DNA from: Narthecium ossifragum
Taxonomy: Eukaryota; Streptophyta; Magnoliopsida; Dioscoreales; Nartheciaceae
Assembly: GCA_963920575.1 (NCBI GenBank)
Contig: OY986972.1
Location: 15,852,502 to 15,916,501, forward strand
Reading direction: 5' to 3'
DNA length: 64,000 nt
In this document: positions 10,863-21,385 of the stretch, piece after piece
Layout of the letters: every line of letters begins with the position of its first letter
Numbering within the stretch: the first letter of the stretch is position 1
The notes under the pieces: model-generated
What the model was told of the DNA's origin: nothing
What the model saw: only the letters and a program-made list of their open reading frames with translations
The model's database searches: none
Translations under genes and position numbers: made by a program

Positions 10863-11610
10863 ACGGGGACTAGACAGTATCGTCAGACGGAGGGCTACGT
10901 TTCAAAGACAGAGTACCGGTTCAGGCAGATCCAGTTTTGCGAGACAACGTCCTACGAGAGTTCCATCACTCTGGTTTTGCAGTTCATCCTGGGGGCACGA
11001 AGATGTACCAGGACATGTGGTGGTAGTTCTGGTGGTGCGGGAAGAAGCGGGCAGTGACGGAGTTCGTATCATGCTTCCTTACCTATCAGAAAGTCAAGGC
11101 AGAGCACCAGCAAACTTCAAGGTTAAGTCAACCCCTTCCACTGGCTAAGTGGAAGTGGGAGCACATCACGATGGACTTCGTGACCGGGCTACCGAGATCT
11201 CCTAGGGGGAATGACACGGTTTGGGTCATCGTTGATCGATTGACCAAGTCGGCGCACTTCCTGCCTATGCGGACGACAGACTTGATAGACAGGTTGAGCA
11301 GTTTGTATGTCAGAGAGGTGTTCAGACTACATGGTGTTCTAGTGTCCATAGTGTCAGACCATGACCCCAGGTTCACCAGCAGGTTGGTGAGGCTTTCAGG
11401 AGGCAGTTAGCACACTCCTCACTTTCAGTACGGCTTTTTATCCGCAAACAGACGGGTAATCAGAGTGGACGATCCAGATCTTAGAGGACATGCTGAGAGC
11501 ATGTGTCCTCATTGCCGAAGGCAGCTGAGAGGGGCACGTTCCCTTGGTGGAGTTCGCCTACAGCTACAAGTCCAGTCTTGAAGTAGCACCTTTCGAGGCA
11601 TTGTACGGTA
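10863..11610 (+). pseudogene. Gypsy integrase zinc-finger and catalytic core, frameshifted
   Basis: SCFLTYQKVKAEHQ is the end of the HHCC finger, with the last Cys replaced by Tyr. The core keeps D1 (MDFVTGLP) and D2 (SDHDPRFTS). A frameshift near 11390-11410 then removes the catalytic Glu from the frame, although the HPQTDG-like region is still visible at 11440. Confidence 0.88.
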
Positions 11611-11639
11611 AGCCATGTCGTTCCCCAGTGTGCTGAACA

Positions 11640-12230
11640 AAGGTTGGAGAGGCACCACTCACCAGTGCAGACATCATCAGGTGGTCGTTAGAGAGACTAG
11701 TGCAGATCAGGCAGAGACTTCTGACGGCTCAGAGCCGACAGAAGAGTTATGCAGATCAGATGCGACGACCGTTAGAGTTTGCAGTCGGCAACAGAGTGTT
11801 CTTGCAAGCATCGCCGTACAGAGGGTCAGTCAGGTTTGGCAGAGGTGGCAAGTTGGCGCCAAGGTTCGTCGGGCCGTTCGAGATCCTAGAAAGGATTGGC
11901 GAGGTAGCCTACCATTTGGACCTTCCTCAACACATGTCAATTGTGCATACGACTTTCCACGTGTCGATGCTGAGGAAGTATCACCCAGACCAGTCTCATG
12001 CCATCAGGGTGGATGACATCGAGCTTGAGGCGGACGAGATGTTCATTGAGCAGCCAGTTCATGTACTTGACCAGAGGGATCAGGTCTTGCGAGGCAAGAA
12101 GATTCCCTTAGACAAGGTACTGTGGAGGCACAGAGGCGTCGAGGAGATAACCTGGGAGCGCGAGGCGCGCATGCGGCAGGAGTATCCGCATTTGTTTCCT
12201 TCTCGAGGTAGCTCTTGTCCTATTTTCTAG
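11640..12230 (+). pseudogene. Integrase C-terminus with chromodomain-like tail
   Basis: The frame from 11700 reads RQLLT-like linker, then FAVGNRVFL and LAPRFVGPFEILERIGEVAY (the GPY/F module), then HTTFHVSMLRKY. It ends in the chromodomain-like WRHRGVEEITWERE segment of Tekay/Del elements, with a TAG at 12228. Confidence 0.9.
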
Positions 12231-12267
12231 TGTAGCTTCTTTGTTGTTTCTGAGCCCTTTCTTTATC

Positions 12268-12304
12268 GAATCTCGGGACGAGATTTTCTTTAAGGGTATT
12301 AGGA
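12268..12304 (+). other. Polypurine-tract region before the 3' LTR
   Basis: TCTCGGGACGAGATTTTC, then AAGGGTATTAGGA, immediately before the LTR start TGTGATGACC. Position and the 'CGAGGACGA' flavour match the end of the internal region in chromoviruses. The tract itself is degraded. Confidence 0.55.
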
Positions 12305-12605
12305 TGTGATGACCTGTCCCTCTACTCATGGGTCAACCGTCTAGGTCAGACCCGTGGCTCGTTGTGGACCGCAAGGGCAATTTGTTAAATTGCGCCTTGT
12401 CGGTTTGTTTCACACCCGAGTTATGCGTACACAACCTTGGATTGATATGTGTGTTTGATTAGATCCTTGTAGGCATTCTCGATTGAAAGATCTGATTTCG
12501 ATCGGGGAAAATCGAATCGGATGGCCGAGATTAGATCTGGCTTGCCGAGTCACTGACCCTGTATCATGTCTGTTGGGCACTGTAGTAGATCGGTTCACGA
12601 CCCGC

Positions 12606-12612
12606 TATAAAA
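12606..12612 (+). promoter_or_regulatory. TATA box of LTR A3
   Basis: TATAAAA in the context CGCTATAAAAGACCCCC, about 300 bp into the LTR and directly before a CT-rich leader. The equivalent boxes are at 27498 (A5) and 16425 (A4, TATTTAAA). This sets the transcribed direction of the A family. Confidence 0.8.
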
Positions 12613-12723
12613 GACCCCCTCCCCTCCTCCTTTCTTTTCTTTTCCTTCCCCTATTTCTCGCGGCCCTTCTTCTCCTTTCTTCTCCTTCTTTCTTCCCGTC
12701 GTGAGTGAGACCTTGAGAGAGAG

Positions 12724-14950
12724 TGTCGACCCCCGACACGCGAAGGCCCAATCGGGTCGGGCGACGCGAACCGGAACCTAACTATATGCAGAATAATTTT
12801 GACGAGGGATTCCCTCTAATCTACTGATCTCCCTAAACAATTCATAAGGACCCTTAATAAAACAATAATCAACAACCTCAAAAGATATAATACAATATTC
12901 AAATCCTCAAAAGGGTTTACATTTATACAACATACTCTCGTAGGAGATTATCTAAACAAAAAGAGTGTAGAAGACTATCACCGCTCCTCAAGCACCGCCA
13001 GACGTCGCCGCGCCACCAAACACCTGCCCGGTAGGGGCCCCTGAAGAAGAGCTAACGCCTGCACCTGCAAAACATAGCCCGGGTAGGAGTGAGCACTAAG
13101 GTCAGTAGGATTCTACACTATGACACACAGAACGGAGGGAACTCAACAGTGTCACCCCCAAGTAAGGTTTGGGTGTACACAGAGGTCCCATAACCCCACC
13201 CCCACCGAGTGTCCCTGAGGTCCACGATCATGATCTTCCAGAAGAACAGGTCACATGATGAGTCACACTCAGTAAGTAGGAAACCAACACTGCTGACTCA
13301 CAGGCAGGAAATGACACCGCTTAGTAGGCACACTCTCTACTCAAGAGTCGTTATAACCGGACACCGGCTATACCTCAGGACCCGACTCGAGGCCGACACG
13401 GCCTCTAAATCATCGATCAATATGTATTCAAGTCATCTAAGCCTATCATCGATATCGACTGAATACTACAATCCAACCTGGACCTTACTACCCGCCACGG
13501 TCCTAGAGCTAAATATGAGCTACCTGAAAGCCTCGGATCAGCGATCAACTCATCGCCTACGCCCTATCCTTATGCATTTAATGCACTACAGAATGCATGC
13601 TATGGTCATACGCAAGTAAGAGGTAAGCATGCAACAATATGATAAAGCAACATATAAGTCCAACTGGATCGCTGCAGCGGTACTATCAACCACTGCCAGC
13701 CAATCCGCAGCGGGTCCCAGCATTACGACGGTACCGCGATCGTCAACCGCGAACCCCTGCAACGGGAAGCAACCCCGAAAACTCAGATGAATATATAATA
13801 TAATATTATATGTTCAGAACATATAATATTATTTAAATCACCAAGATCCTCTAATTAGAGGCTAAGCGACCTCGTCGATCCGGTGTCCAAACGACTTCGG
13901 ATTCGAGATCCCACTTAGATAAATGCAGATAAACTTGCTGAGATCAACATATTCAAAATAGGGAAATATCAAACGACTCAATTACCGGGAAAGCGCTAAT
14001 CAAAATCACTAACTTCACTAATTACCTTTAATTGCTACAGCGCATCCCAAATATACGAAAATCATAACAGTTCATAGGAAACTCTGAAAATTATGAAACT
14101 GGTTGAGTCTGTGAGTAGATTCACATATCTAAAACTCTCATGTTCATTATAGTCCAATATCATGCACGGACAGATCAAAAAACACGCCGTAAACCGATTG
14201 TTCTTCAAGAACAATAGAAACCGGAAAATCTGAGCTTAAACATGTTGAAATCCTATTAAAAACTTAATCAAATCTTATAAAACTCAAAACAGTAACTAAG
14301 CCAACTCATATACACACATCAACACAAAGAACACCTAGATCTACCGGCTAGATCAAGAGAAAACCCTTAAACAAACTCAAGTAGGTAGAAACCTGTTGGA
14401 AACGCAAACCTCGGCTGAATCCCCACTATACGACCACCAAACGGCTTCCAACCAAGCCAAGGATCTTCCTCTCTCTGCTATGAGTCCAACGAGCCCTCTA
14501 GCACCCAAAAAGATGGCCAGAGAAGGGAGAACAGAGTGGAAGAAGGAGAAGGGAAGCAAACCGGAAAAACAGGGGAGGTCTCGGGCTACTTATAGGCTCG
14601 AGTCCGATCGATCGCTCCAGGGACCGGTCGGACTGACCGGGTTAAGTCGGTTTGCGTCCTTATTCGGACACGTCGGCCACCGACACAGGTCCGATCGATC
14701 GCTCTTGATCGCACACGGGCCGTCAGTTGCCTAAAAACAAGCTTATGCCCGCCCGAGCTTGGATCTTTCGATCCCAAGCCCGCCTAGGGTTCTAACAAAC
14801 ACATAAATCAAACATAGGGGGTGTGTGTGCACCATGCGGGTGTGAAACAAACTGACAAAATACAATGTACCAAATTGCCCTTGCGGTCCACAACGAGCCA
14901 TGGGCCCGACCCAAGCAGTCGACCCAGGAGTAGAGGGACAGGTCCTCACA
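12724..14950 (-). mobile_element. Solo LTR A2 (Tekay-type, A family)
   Basis: A 2,227-bp sequence with TG/CA ends (TGTCGACCCCCGAC to GGACAGGTCCTCACA). It is flanked by a perfect GAGAG duplication (12719-12723, 14951-14955), although the target is itself a GA repeat, so this one is less decisive. On the minus strand a TATA box (14587-14594) lies in the family position. It has no coding domains. It sits inside the older LTR A3. Confidence 0.9.
13801..13831. repeat. Perfect AT-rich inverted repeat
   Basis: Two 15-bp arms (TAATATTATATGTTC and its exact reverse complement) around a single A, inside solo LTR A2. A cruciform or hairpin is possible. It is not followed by a T-run and is not a bacterial-type terminator. 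Confidence 0.9.
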
Positions 14951-16035
14951 GAGAGAGCTCCAGCAGCTTCTTCGTGAGCTTGAGGATGACGATGAGGAGG
15001 AGGAGGCCATCTTTCCAGTGGTTTAGCGGCTGGTTTAGCGTAGAACGGTAGGGTTCTACACTTAAGCCTTGTTTAAGTGTTCTAGGATGGTTAGATGTTT
15101 GATTTGCTTGTTTCTTTGTTCTAGATGATTTGTTTTAGCTTGCTTAAGATCTGATTTATGTTTGATTTTGGTTTGATTTAAGTTGGATTTAATCAAGTTT
15201 TCCTTCAGATTATTCCGTATTTCTATTCTTCCCAGAAACTGAATGTTCGAGCCCATTTTCCCGGCACCTTACATGCATGATCTCAGTTGATCTTCAACAT
15301 GAAAGTTGTAGATGTCTGAATCTACTTTCAAACCCAATTGATTTCATATTTTTCCAATTTGTGTATGACATTTGGTGAATTTTATTCCAAACTATGTCAG
15401 AATAGAGTTTTCTCGAATAGTATCTTGCGGGTCGATCCATGAATCAACCGCCAGACTCCACGGTCGATCAACGTGGTCTCAACGGTCGACCATGAGCCTT
15501 AAAATCACCAGAATAACATCTCACAGTCGATCCGTTGAACGACCGCCAACCTTCACTTCCTCAGGTCGACCGTGACATAGAACAGTGATTTTTATGATTC
15601 TTTGATTGGTTTTCTTTCGTGGTAGATAGCCAATGATATTAGAAAGCATATATGCTATTAGTAGCTATTTTTTGAGGGTTTTTGGCGGATGTTTTGGATA
15701 CGACTTCACCGTAGATATAGTTTGTGAAGTCCAGGTTTTCTATATCGATAATTGTATGTTGTAAAGAACTGTGAGTATATATGTGTTACTTTACTATCGT
15801 GGTTATTATTGGTTTGGTCGGGGTTGTTTCCCGTTGCATGTTTTCTCTGCGAACTGGCTAGATGCTGGTGGTGTTACCGCTGTAGTAGTTCCTTGGTTTA
15901 TTTACCTGTTCACTACCCCGAGCCGGCTGCGAGTCGAGTCCAGACCTTGTTTATTATCATCACATATGTTGCATGTTTATCTGTTTCCCTGTGTGTGTTC
16001 GTAGCATGCATATGGCTGTGCATTAGATGCATAAG

Positions 16036-16136
16036 GCCTCTTTTTATAAGCAGGAACGCGGCCAAAGCAATTGCAACTCAAATAGGACTCAATTCCTAAT
16101 GTTTCTAAAACTTGGACTTCCACCGGACGAATTTAT
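16036..16136 (-). mobile_element. Left remnant of B-family LTR B', split by A4
   Basis: About 100 bases with similarity to the middle of the B LTR (CTTATA, AACTCAAATAGGACTC, ACTTGGACTTCC; compare 22230-22330). The rest of this LTR resumes at 34169 beyond A4. Its left part has been deleted, so it abuts the truncated A3. Confidence 0.5.
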
Positions 16137-17139
16137 TGTGAGGACCCGTACCTCCAACCTGGTCCGACCGCGTTAGGTCGAGGCTCTGGTTTTGTGGTTT
16201 GGCTCGGTTGGTCTTGGGATGTGATCGGTTGATGGCATCGCTGTTTTTGACCCCATAGACAATTTGGTAAATATGCTCATTGATGGTCAGTTTCACACCC
16301 GCGTTGCACACACTGCCTTTGATTAATATGTGATTGATTAGAACCTTAAGGGCGCTTCCGATCGGAAGATCGGAGCTCAATCAGGAGAGATCGAATCGGA
16401 CGGCTGTGATCGATTCCAGCTTTCTATTTAAACCCCTCTCCTTTCTCTCTCTTTTCTTTCTTTTCTCTTCTCTACTCTCTCTCTCCTCCTGGGCTGCTGG
16501 CTGGAGCTTGGGCTGTCGCTTTTCGGCGTGAATCCGTTGTGATCGGAGTTGAGAATCTCGTAGATCGGCTGCTTGTTGCTTCACGTAGGTGTTTCTACCC
16601 ATTTCTGGTGAAATGGTAACCCTAGGATTGTCATTTTGTGTTTTCTGGCTGTTGTATTAATTGGAATGTTTTGATTTTCGGTATTTTTGCTCCTTAGCAT
16701 GTTCAAAAGCTCGCTATGGTTTCATTTCTGTATTCTTTCGGATGAATTTCGTATTTTTGTCGGTTTTTCGACGGGGTTGGACTCAGATCTCCTATTTCAC
16801 AATTTGAGTTTGGTTTTTATTGCATGAAGGAGTTCCCCACCATCAAATAGGCCTTCTTGCAAAGTTTGAATGGATTCCATCGCCGTTTGATAGATCAAAT
16901 CCAACAAATTCAGTTTTTCATCGGTTTCGTCGGCTTCCGGGCAATTTGATTTAATTCAGAGGATTTGATCATCCAAAGTTAGATTTCTTAGTGTCATTAG
17001 ATTCCCCACATCCAATTGCACACCTCAGTCAAATTTGGTTTGATTTCGATACGTTTTGATAGATTGAATCCAACAAATTGGATCTCATGCACTATTCATC
17101 TTCCCTGCCGACATATGAAGGATCAATATTCTTTGGTAA

Positions 17140-17180
17140 TGATCGCTCGTGAACGTGTCGTTAAAACATTGCAAACTCAT
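17140..17180 (-). mobile_element. Remnant of the 3' LTR of B1
   Basis: About 40 bases equal to the U5 end of the B LTR (GTCGTTAAAACATTGCAAACTC), with the intact TG tip next to the GGTAA duplication. The remainder is deleted. Confidence 0.75.
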
Positions 17181-17499
17181 CTATGTAGTCTGATTGTGGA
17201 ATTGAAGCTCTCAGATGGGAGATTAGAGGTGGCCGGCGCGGTTAAGGATCGTCGGAAGTGGTTTCCGGCGTTCCAGACATCAATGGAGGTAGGGGATAGT
17301 AGAGGAATGAACATAGGGGCTCTGTGAAAACTCCTGCGCGGTTTGATCAAAGGATGATGGTCGGAAAGGGGTGAATTGGAGGGGGACAGCGAGGTATAAT
17401 TCACCGGAGTTTGCTTCCGGTGATCCAGGAAGCAAGGAAGGATTTTGATGGTGGCGGAAGGATCGTGACAAACTAAGGAAGCTTCTGGAGGAGGTATAA

Positions 17500-17920
17500 T
17501 GCGGTGGGCGGCCATGGATGAGGAGATCAGAGACGACCGACGGAAGTGGAGGGACTCTTTGGCGTCGGAGGAGGAGAAATTGTGGGAATAGGAGGCCGTG
17601 AGGAGGTAGAGGAGCGGATGGTGGTGATGTAGGTGATGGTTTGGAGGGACGGAGATGGCCGGAGAGGTCGCGACGGGTTGGCGGTGGGTGACGGCCCGGG
17701 GACGAGCCGGGACGATGAGCCGTAATCGAGGAACATTGCGGGAAGAGAGAGAAAATTCGGTGGAAAATAAGGAAAAATAGGAAGAAGGAGGAGAAAAATT
17801 CCAGGAAAATATGGGGGAAATACTAAAAATCAGGGGAAAATCCTAAAAATTTTAAAAAACTAGGGAAAAATCCTAATAACTGGGTTGCCTTACAGAAAGC
17901 GCGTAAGTTTACCTCTTTCG
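17500..17920 (-). other. B1 internal non-coding and GC-rich region
   Basis: Between the internal ORF and the LTR remnant. The minus strand carries GTAAGGCAACCCA, a phrase common in Tat/Athila-type non-autonomous elements just after the ORF stop. It is followed by Pro/Ser-rich short frames without recognisable domains. Confidence 0.45.
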
Positions 17921-18529
17921 CTAGATGCTCCTGAAACAAAATTTAGGAGGCCGATGATTCCATGTGAAGAAATACATGGTCCGAATCATGGTGAAGGTAT
18001 GCAGACATGCTTCATCAAAGAATAAAAAGAAGTCCTTAGCAAACAACATACGCATAGAACTGGAAATTTTGATACGATCTTTGATGAAAGGATGATAGGA
18101 ATTGGCATAGTCTTCACTCATAACAAGGTTCTTGATGTCGCTCAAATGTGTCACGCACAGCGGTCGCGGTGCAGTACAGCATAAGAGAGGTCGAATTCCA
18201 CAGAGAGACAAGCAGGAAAAATCCAGAAATACAAATAACAATAAATTGAAAACAATCAAGAGCGATAAAAGTTAAGAAAATAGATCGAAGATGTAATGGT
18301 AAGATAAAGGTAACAAAGAAATCAGGATTTGAATGAGGCTAGGCTTCAGGAATCACGTCACTCGGATTTAGGTTCCTCTCTTCTCAATGGTTCATATGGT
18401 ACTCAGTTAAGGGATTCACATCCCAATCGCCTTAACCGGAAGATATAGAATTATGAATCTGATAAAATATAAATGTCTCTTTCTATGATTGGTTCCTCCT
18501 TTTTATAGTTCTAACTTCATCCAACCAAA

Positions 18530-18757
18530 CCTAAGAATACACGATACCGGCTGTCACTACAGGCAACGCGCAGCAAAAGTTCATCGGGACAAAGCCCTAA
18601 CTCTAATCGGATCTCTAAGAATACACAATACCAACTCTCACAATCGGCAATGCATAGCAAAGATCTCTCGGTATAGAGCCCCAACCTTATCTAACCAGAT
18701 CCCTAAGAATACACAATACCAGCTGTCACTACGGGCAATGCATAGCAAAGGTCTCGC
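18530..18757. repeat. About 87-bp tandem repeat, three units
   Basis: Each unit opens CTAAGAATACAC, continues GATACCGGCTGTCAC or similar, and has a GGCAATGCATAGCAAAG block. The third unit is partial. Confidence 0.88.
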
Positions 18758-19075
18758 AAGACTCGGTAGGAGAATCAAAAGAGATAACTATGGGATCACA
18801 ATATCATAAAAGAAGCATGACTGGATTTATAATAATGTTTAACCACAAAGCAATCTGTGAAGATCCAATACATAAAAAGAGTTTAACAATAAAGATTAAA
18901 AACATGAACCATCGTTGGAGAAGAAGCCCTAATCCTCGCTAGATCATCCGTCCGCCATGCCCGCGGATTACTCGGCCATAGATGGAGATGTCTCCATCTT
19001 TTTCCTCTTGAAAAACTCCTGAAAAGAGCCTCCAAAAACGTCCAAGAAGTCCCCCTTGATTAGCCCTAAGTTTCC

Positions 19076-19083
19076 TATTTATA
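19076..19083 (-). promoter_or_regulatory. TATA box of LTR C
   Basis: Minus strand CCCTATAAATAGGAAAC, about 850 bp into the LTR. It supports transcription towards lower coordinates. Confidence 0.65.
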
Positions 19084-19144
19084 GGGTCCAAGAATTAGTA
19101 AACTCGGATTAATCAAAACCGTTGATTTTCGTCACTGGGCGAGT

Positions 19145-19562
19145 CCGATCGATCCTTCTCGGGATGTTGGATCGATCGGTCTCTTGAGATCTCCAATCTT
19201 CTACCTTCGCCCGTGTCCGATCGATCGGACTAAGGGAGTCGGATCGATCGATTTCGTAAAAATCCTTCGTCTCTGGCTCTTCCCGAGTTCGATCGATGGA
19301 CGGATCGATCGAACTCTGCTCCTCTAAAAAGCATACGTTCTGTCACCCTTTAATTCCCAAGTCCGATCGATCGAATTATGAGTGTTGGATCGATCGGATG
19401 CATAAAAATCCACATTCTCTGGGTATTTTTTTAGTCCGATAGATCCAACTCTAGGAGTCGGATCGATCGGGCTCAGTAGGAGTGATGGTTCGATCGATCG
19501 AACCATATTCAGCCAAAAACTATATGTTCTGTCACGGTTTTGCCAGGTCCGATCGATCGGAC
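19145..19562. repeat. Array of GATCGATC-cored palindromes
   Basis: About a dozen copies of GTCCGATCGATCGGAC-like words (also GGTTCGATCGATCGAACC) in 418 bases of solo LTR C, upstream of its TATA box. Confidence 0.95.
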
Positions 19563-21362
19563 ATTCGCTCGGGCTTCCAGCTTATTTTCCTTTCTGCCAT
19601 TCAGACTGCGCATTGATACTGAAATTGCCGTAACTTCTTCTAGGAAACTCGGAATCACGAACCGTAAAATTCCCCAGAATCTAGACTTCAAGAGCTTTCC
19701 AACCATATATGGCACATTATCTGATTCTTCATGAGCAGATACAGATTAATTGTTGAAGTTGATCCATATACTCTTTTCAGCTTCTTTTAGCTCCAATTTC
19801 CTGCATTTTCCAAACAACCATGTGAAGCAACATATAGATATAAAAATAGTAATAAAGATGCTGATTAAGGATAATAATCTAGCAATTAAGATGGTTTTAA
19901 GGTTGTTCAGAGTGCACTTTCATGCACTCATCAGTTCTCCTCCTCACAAAGTTCAACTAATGGGGATGATATTAAAGGTAGAATTCCAAACTGAGGCTCT
20001 AGAGAAGGAATATTGCTAACACTCTCATCCTCATTATGTTTATCACTAATAGGCACATCATCATCATTCAACTCATCATGTAGAAGTTCAATTTGAGGTT
20101 CCTGACAGGGGGTCTCACTAATATGCTCATCCTCATTATGATCATTATAAATAGACGTATTATCATCATTTAACTCATCATGAACAACCGGAAATTTAGC
20201 ATAACAACTCTCATCATCACTGTCATCAAAAAGACTAGCTTCATAAGAATGACCGAAATACATATAAGGCCCAGAATGTAAAACCGGGGTACCATTCATC
20301 AATTTTATTTTCAGCAGCCGGCAAAACATTGTCAATAGCATCATGAACTGCCACAGCATCACAAGCATTATAGCATGCATCAACATCATTAGAAAGATAA
20401 GCATCACAAGCATTGTCATCATAAACAAGAGGCATAGAATCATATCCATCCACTTTACCATCAAAAGGGTGACTTACATTAGCTAGTTGTTTGGCCGGGA
20501 CTTCTAGCTTGTCTATCAATTGTGAGTTTGTGACTGATCAGTGAAGGGGTTCTCAATTTTATCACGTTCCTTAGAAAGTCTATCCTCATCCAAGGATTTA
20601 CGAAATTCCACTAAGGAATTATTAATTCCTTCCATTACCTTAAGAATATCATCCAAAGTTGGCTCTTGTTGTGCTTGTGATGCAGGGTGAACAGGCGGCT
20701 CATACTAGTATTGTTGCGGAGGTTGTGCTTGAAACTGAAATGACGGTGTAAAATTAGGTGCAAAATCTTGAGCCGGTGGTTCTATGTTCCATGGTTGAAT
20801 GTTTGGACTGGTAACCTTGAAATTGCCAACTAGGGTATGTATGATCTCTAAAATTTGGATTATAATGATATGAATGTGAATTATATGCCGGATTTGAGAA
20901 ACCATATGTGTCATTATTGTAAGCGGGTCCATAACCAAAAGGCAAATCATCATTGGACATGGCACCCGGTGGCATATAAAAATTAGCCATGCATGCAAGA
21001 TCACATAAATAAGGACCACACCAAAGATAAGAAATACAAACAGTGTGCTGGTCCAAGAGACGACTGTCGCTGATACGTGCTTTTGTGCGAATAGCAGAAG
21101 CGTCTCAAACAGCTAGATAAAATAACTCGGAGTTAAGAACAAACTTACTTGACTACACAGTCCCGATCGGTCGCTCCCGTGTCCGACCGATCGCTCTTGG
21201 CGATGGGCTGCAGGTCCAAATCTGAGAAAATCAAACTTAGTAGCTGGAAAAATCAGAAAAATTGTTAGAGAATTCCTAAAAAAATGTAAAATAAATAAAG
21301 GGAAAGATAAAAAAATGAATTAAGCAAAGAAAAAGAGAAAATCAATCAATTAACCGTCGAAT

Positions 21363-21380
21363 TCCCCGGCAACTGCGCCA
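21363..21380 (-). other. Primer-binding site of B1
   Basis: Minus strand TGGCGCAGTTGCCGGGGA, five bases inside the 5' LTR end. It differs by one base from the TGGCGCCGTTGCCGGGGA site typical of plant Tat/Athila elements (tRNA-Asp primer). Confidence 0.85.
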
Positions 21381-21385
21381 AAAAT

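Larger units (their letters stand above)
6700..12230 (+). pseudogene. Ty3/gypsy chromovirus (Tekay/Del type) pol, broken
   Basis: Protease, reverse transcriptase, RNase H, integrase and a chromodomain-like C-terminus follow in the order of a Ty3/gypsy chromovirus. The closing segment (HVLDQRDQVLRGKKIPL, then LWRHRGVEEITWEREARMR) resembles the Tekay/Del lineage. The frame is broken by in-frame stops at about 7305, 9930 and 10860, a frameshift in the integrase core near 11400, and a 2.2-kb solo LTR in the RT. The catalytic YVDD-type box is FVDG. Gag and the 5' LTR are missing; upstream lie unrelated LTR fragments. The element cannot move by itself. Its 3' LTR follows at 12305. Confidence 0.92.
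12305..16035 (+). mobile_element. 3' LTR of the chromovirus (A3), truncated, interrupted by A2
   Basis: Starts TGTGATGACCTGTCCC (family start TGTGAGGACC) right after pol. It contains the U3 palindrome CAATTTGTTAAATTG, TTTCACACCCG, a TATA box at 12606 and a CT-rich leader. The solo LTR A2 splits the leader at 12723/14951. The sequence resumes with the GGTAGGGTTCTACAC motif (about 15046) and the family's GCATGC/GCATTAGATGCATAAGG block (about 16000), then stops near 16035 against a B-family fragment. The rightmost kilobase expected from A6 is missing. Confidence 0.82.
18133..19933 (-). mobile_element. Solo LTR C (Tat/Athila-like, distinct family)
   Basis: An 1,801-bp sequence with plus-strand ends TGATGTCGCTC and GCACTCATCA, flanked by a perfect GTTCT duplication (18128-18132, 19934-19938). 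Read on the minus strand it has a TATA box at 19076-19083. It contains a three-unit tandem repeat (18530-18757) and a dense array of GATCGATC words (19145-19562). No second LTR or coding region is present. It lies inside the ORF of B1. Confidence 0.93.
17921..21060 (-). pseudogene. Internal ORF of B1 (acidic, repeat-containing), interrupted by LTR C
   Basis: Minus-strand frames read from 21056 (MANFYMPPGAM, then Tyr/Asn/Gly-rich) through a Pro/Gln-rich part with EPTLDDILKVMEGINNSL. An acidic part follows with two ~35-residue repeats (HDELNDDNTSIYNDHNEDE and HDELNDDDVPISDKHNEDE), then a basic/aromatic end (LVMSEDYANSYHPF) stopping at 17921. Solo LTR C sits between the EEEN and LVMSED codons, and removing it with one duplication restores the frame exactly. 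Earlier stops and a frameshift near 20300 show the ORF was already damaged. I know no biochemical function. The layout fits the unique protein of Tat/Athila-type non-autonomous elements. Confidence 0.6.

Noticed and set aside
14396..14734. 112-codon frame
   Set aside because: Inside solo LTR A2; includes palindromic GATCGATC words and has no domain match.
12719..14955. GAGAG duplication of A2 as strong proof on its own
   Set aside because: The target is a GA repeat so a match is partly expected. The call rests also on exact family ends and continuity of LTR A3.
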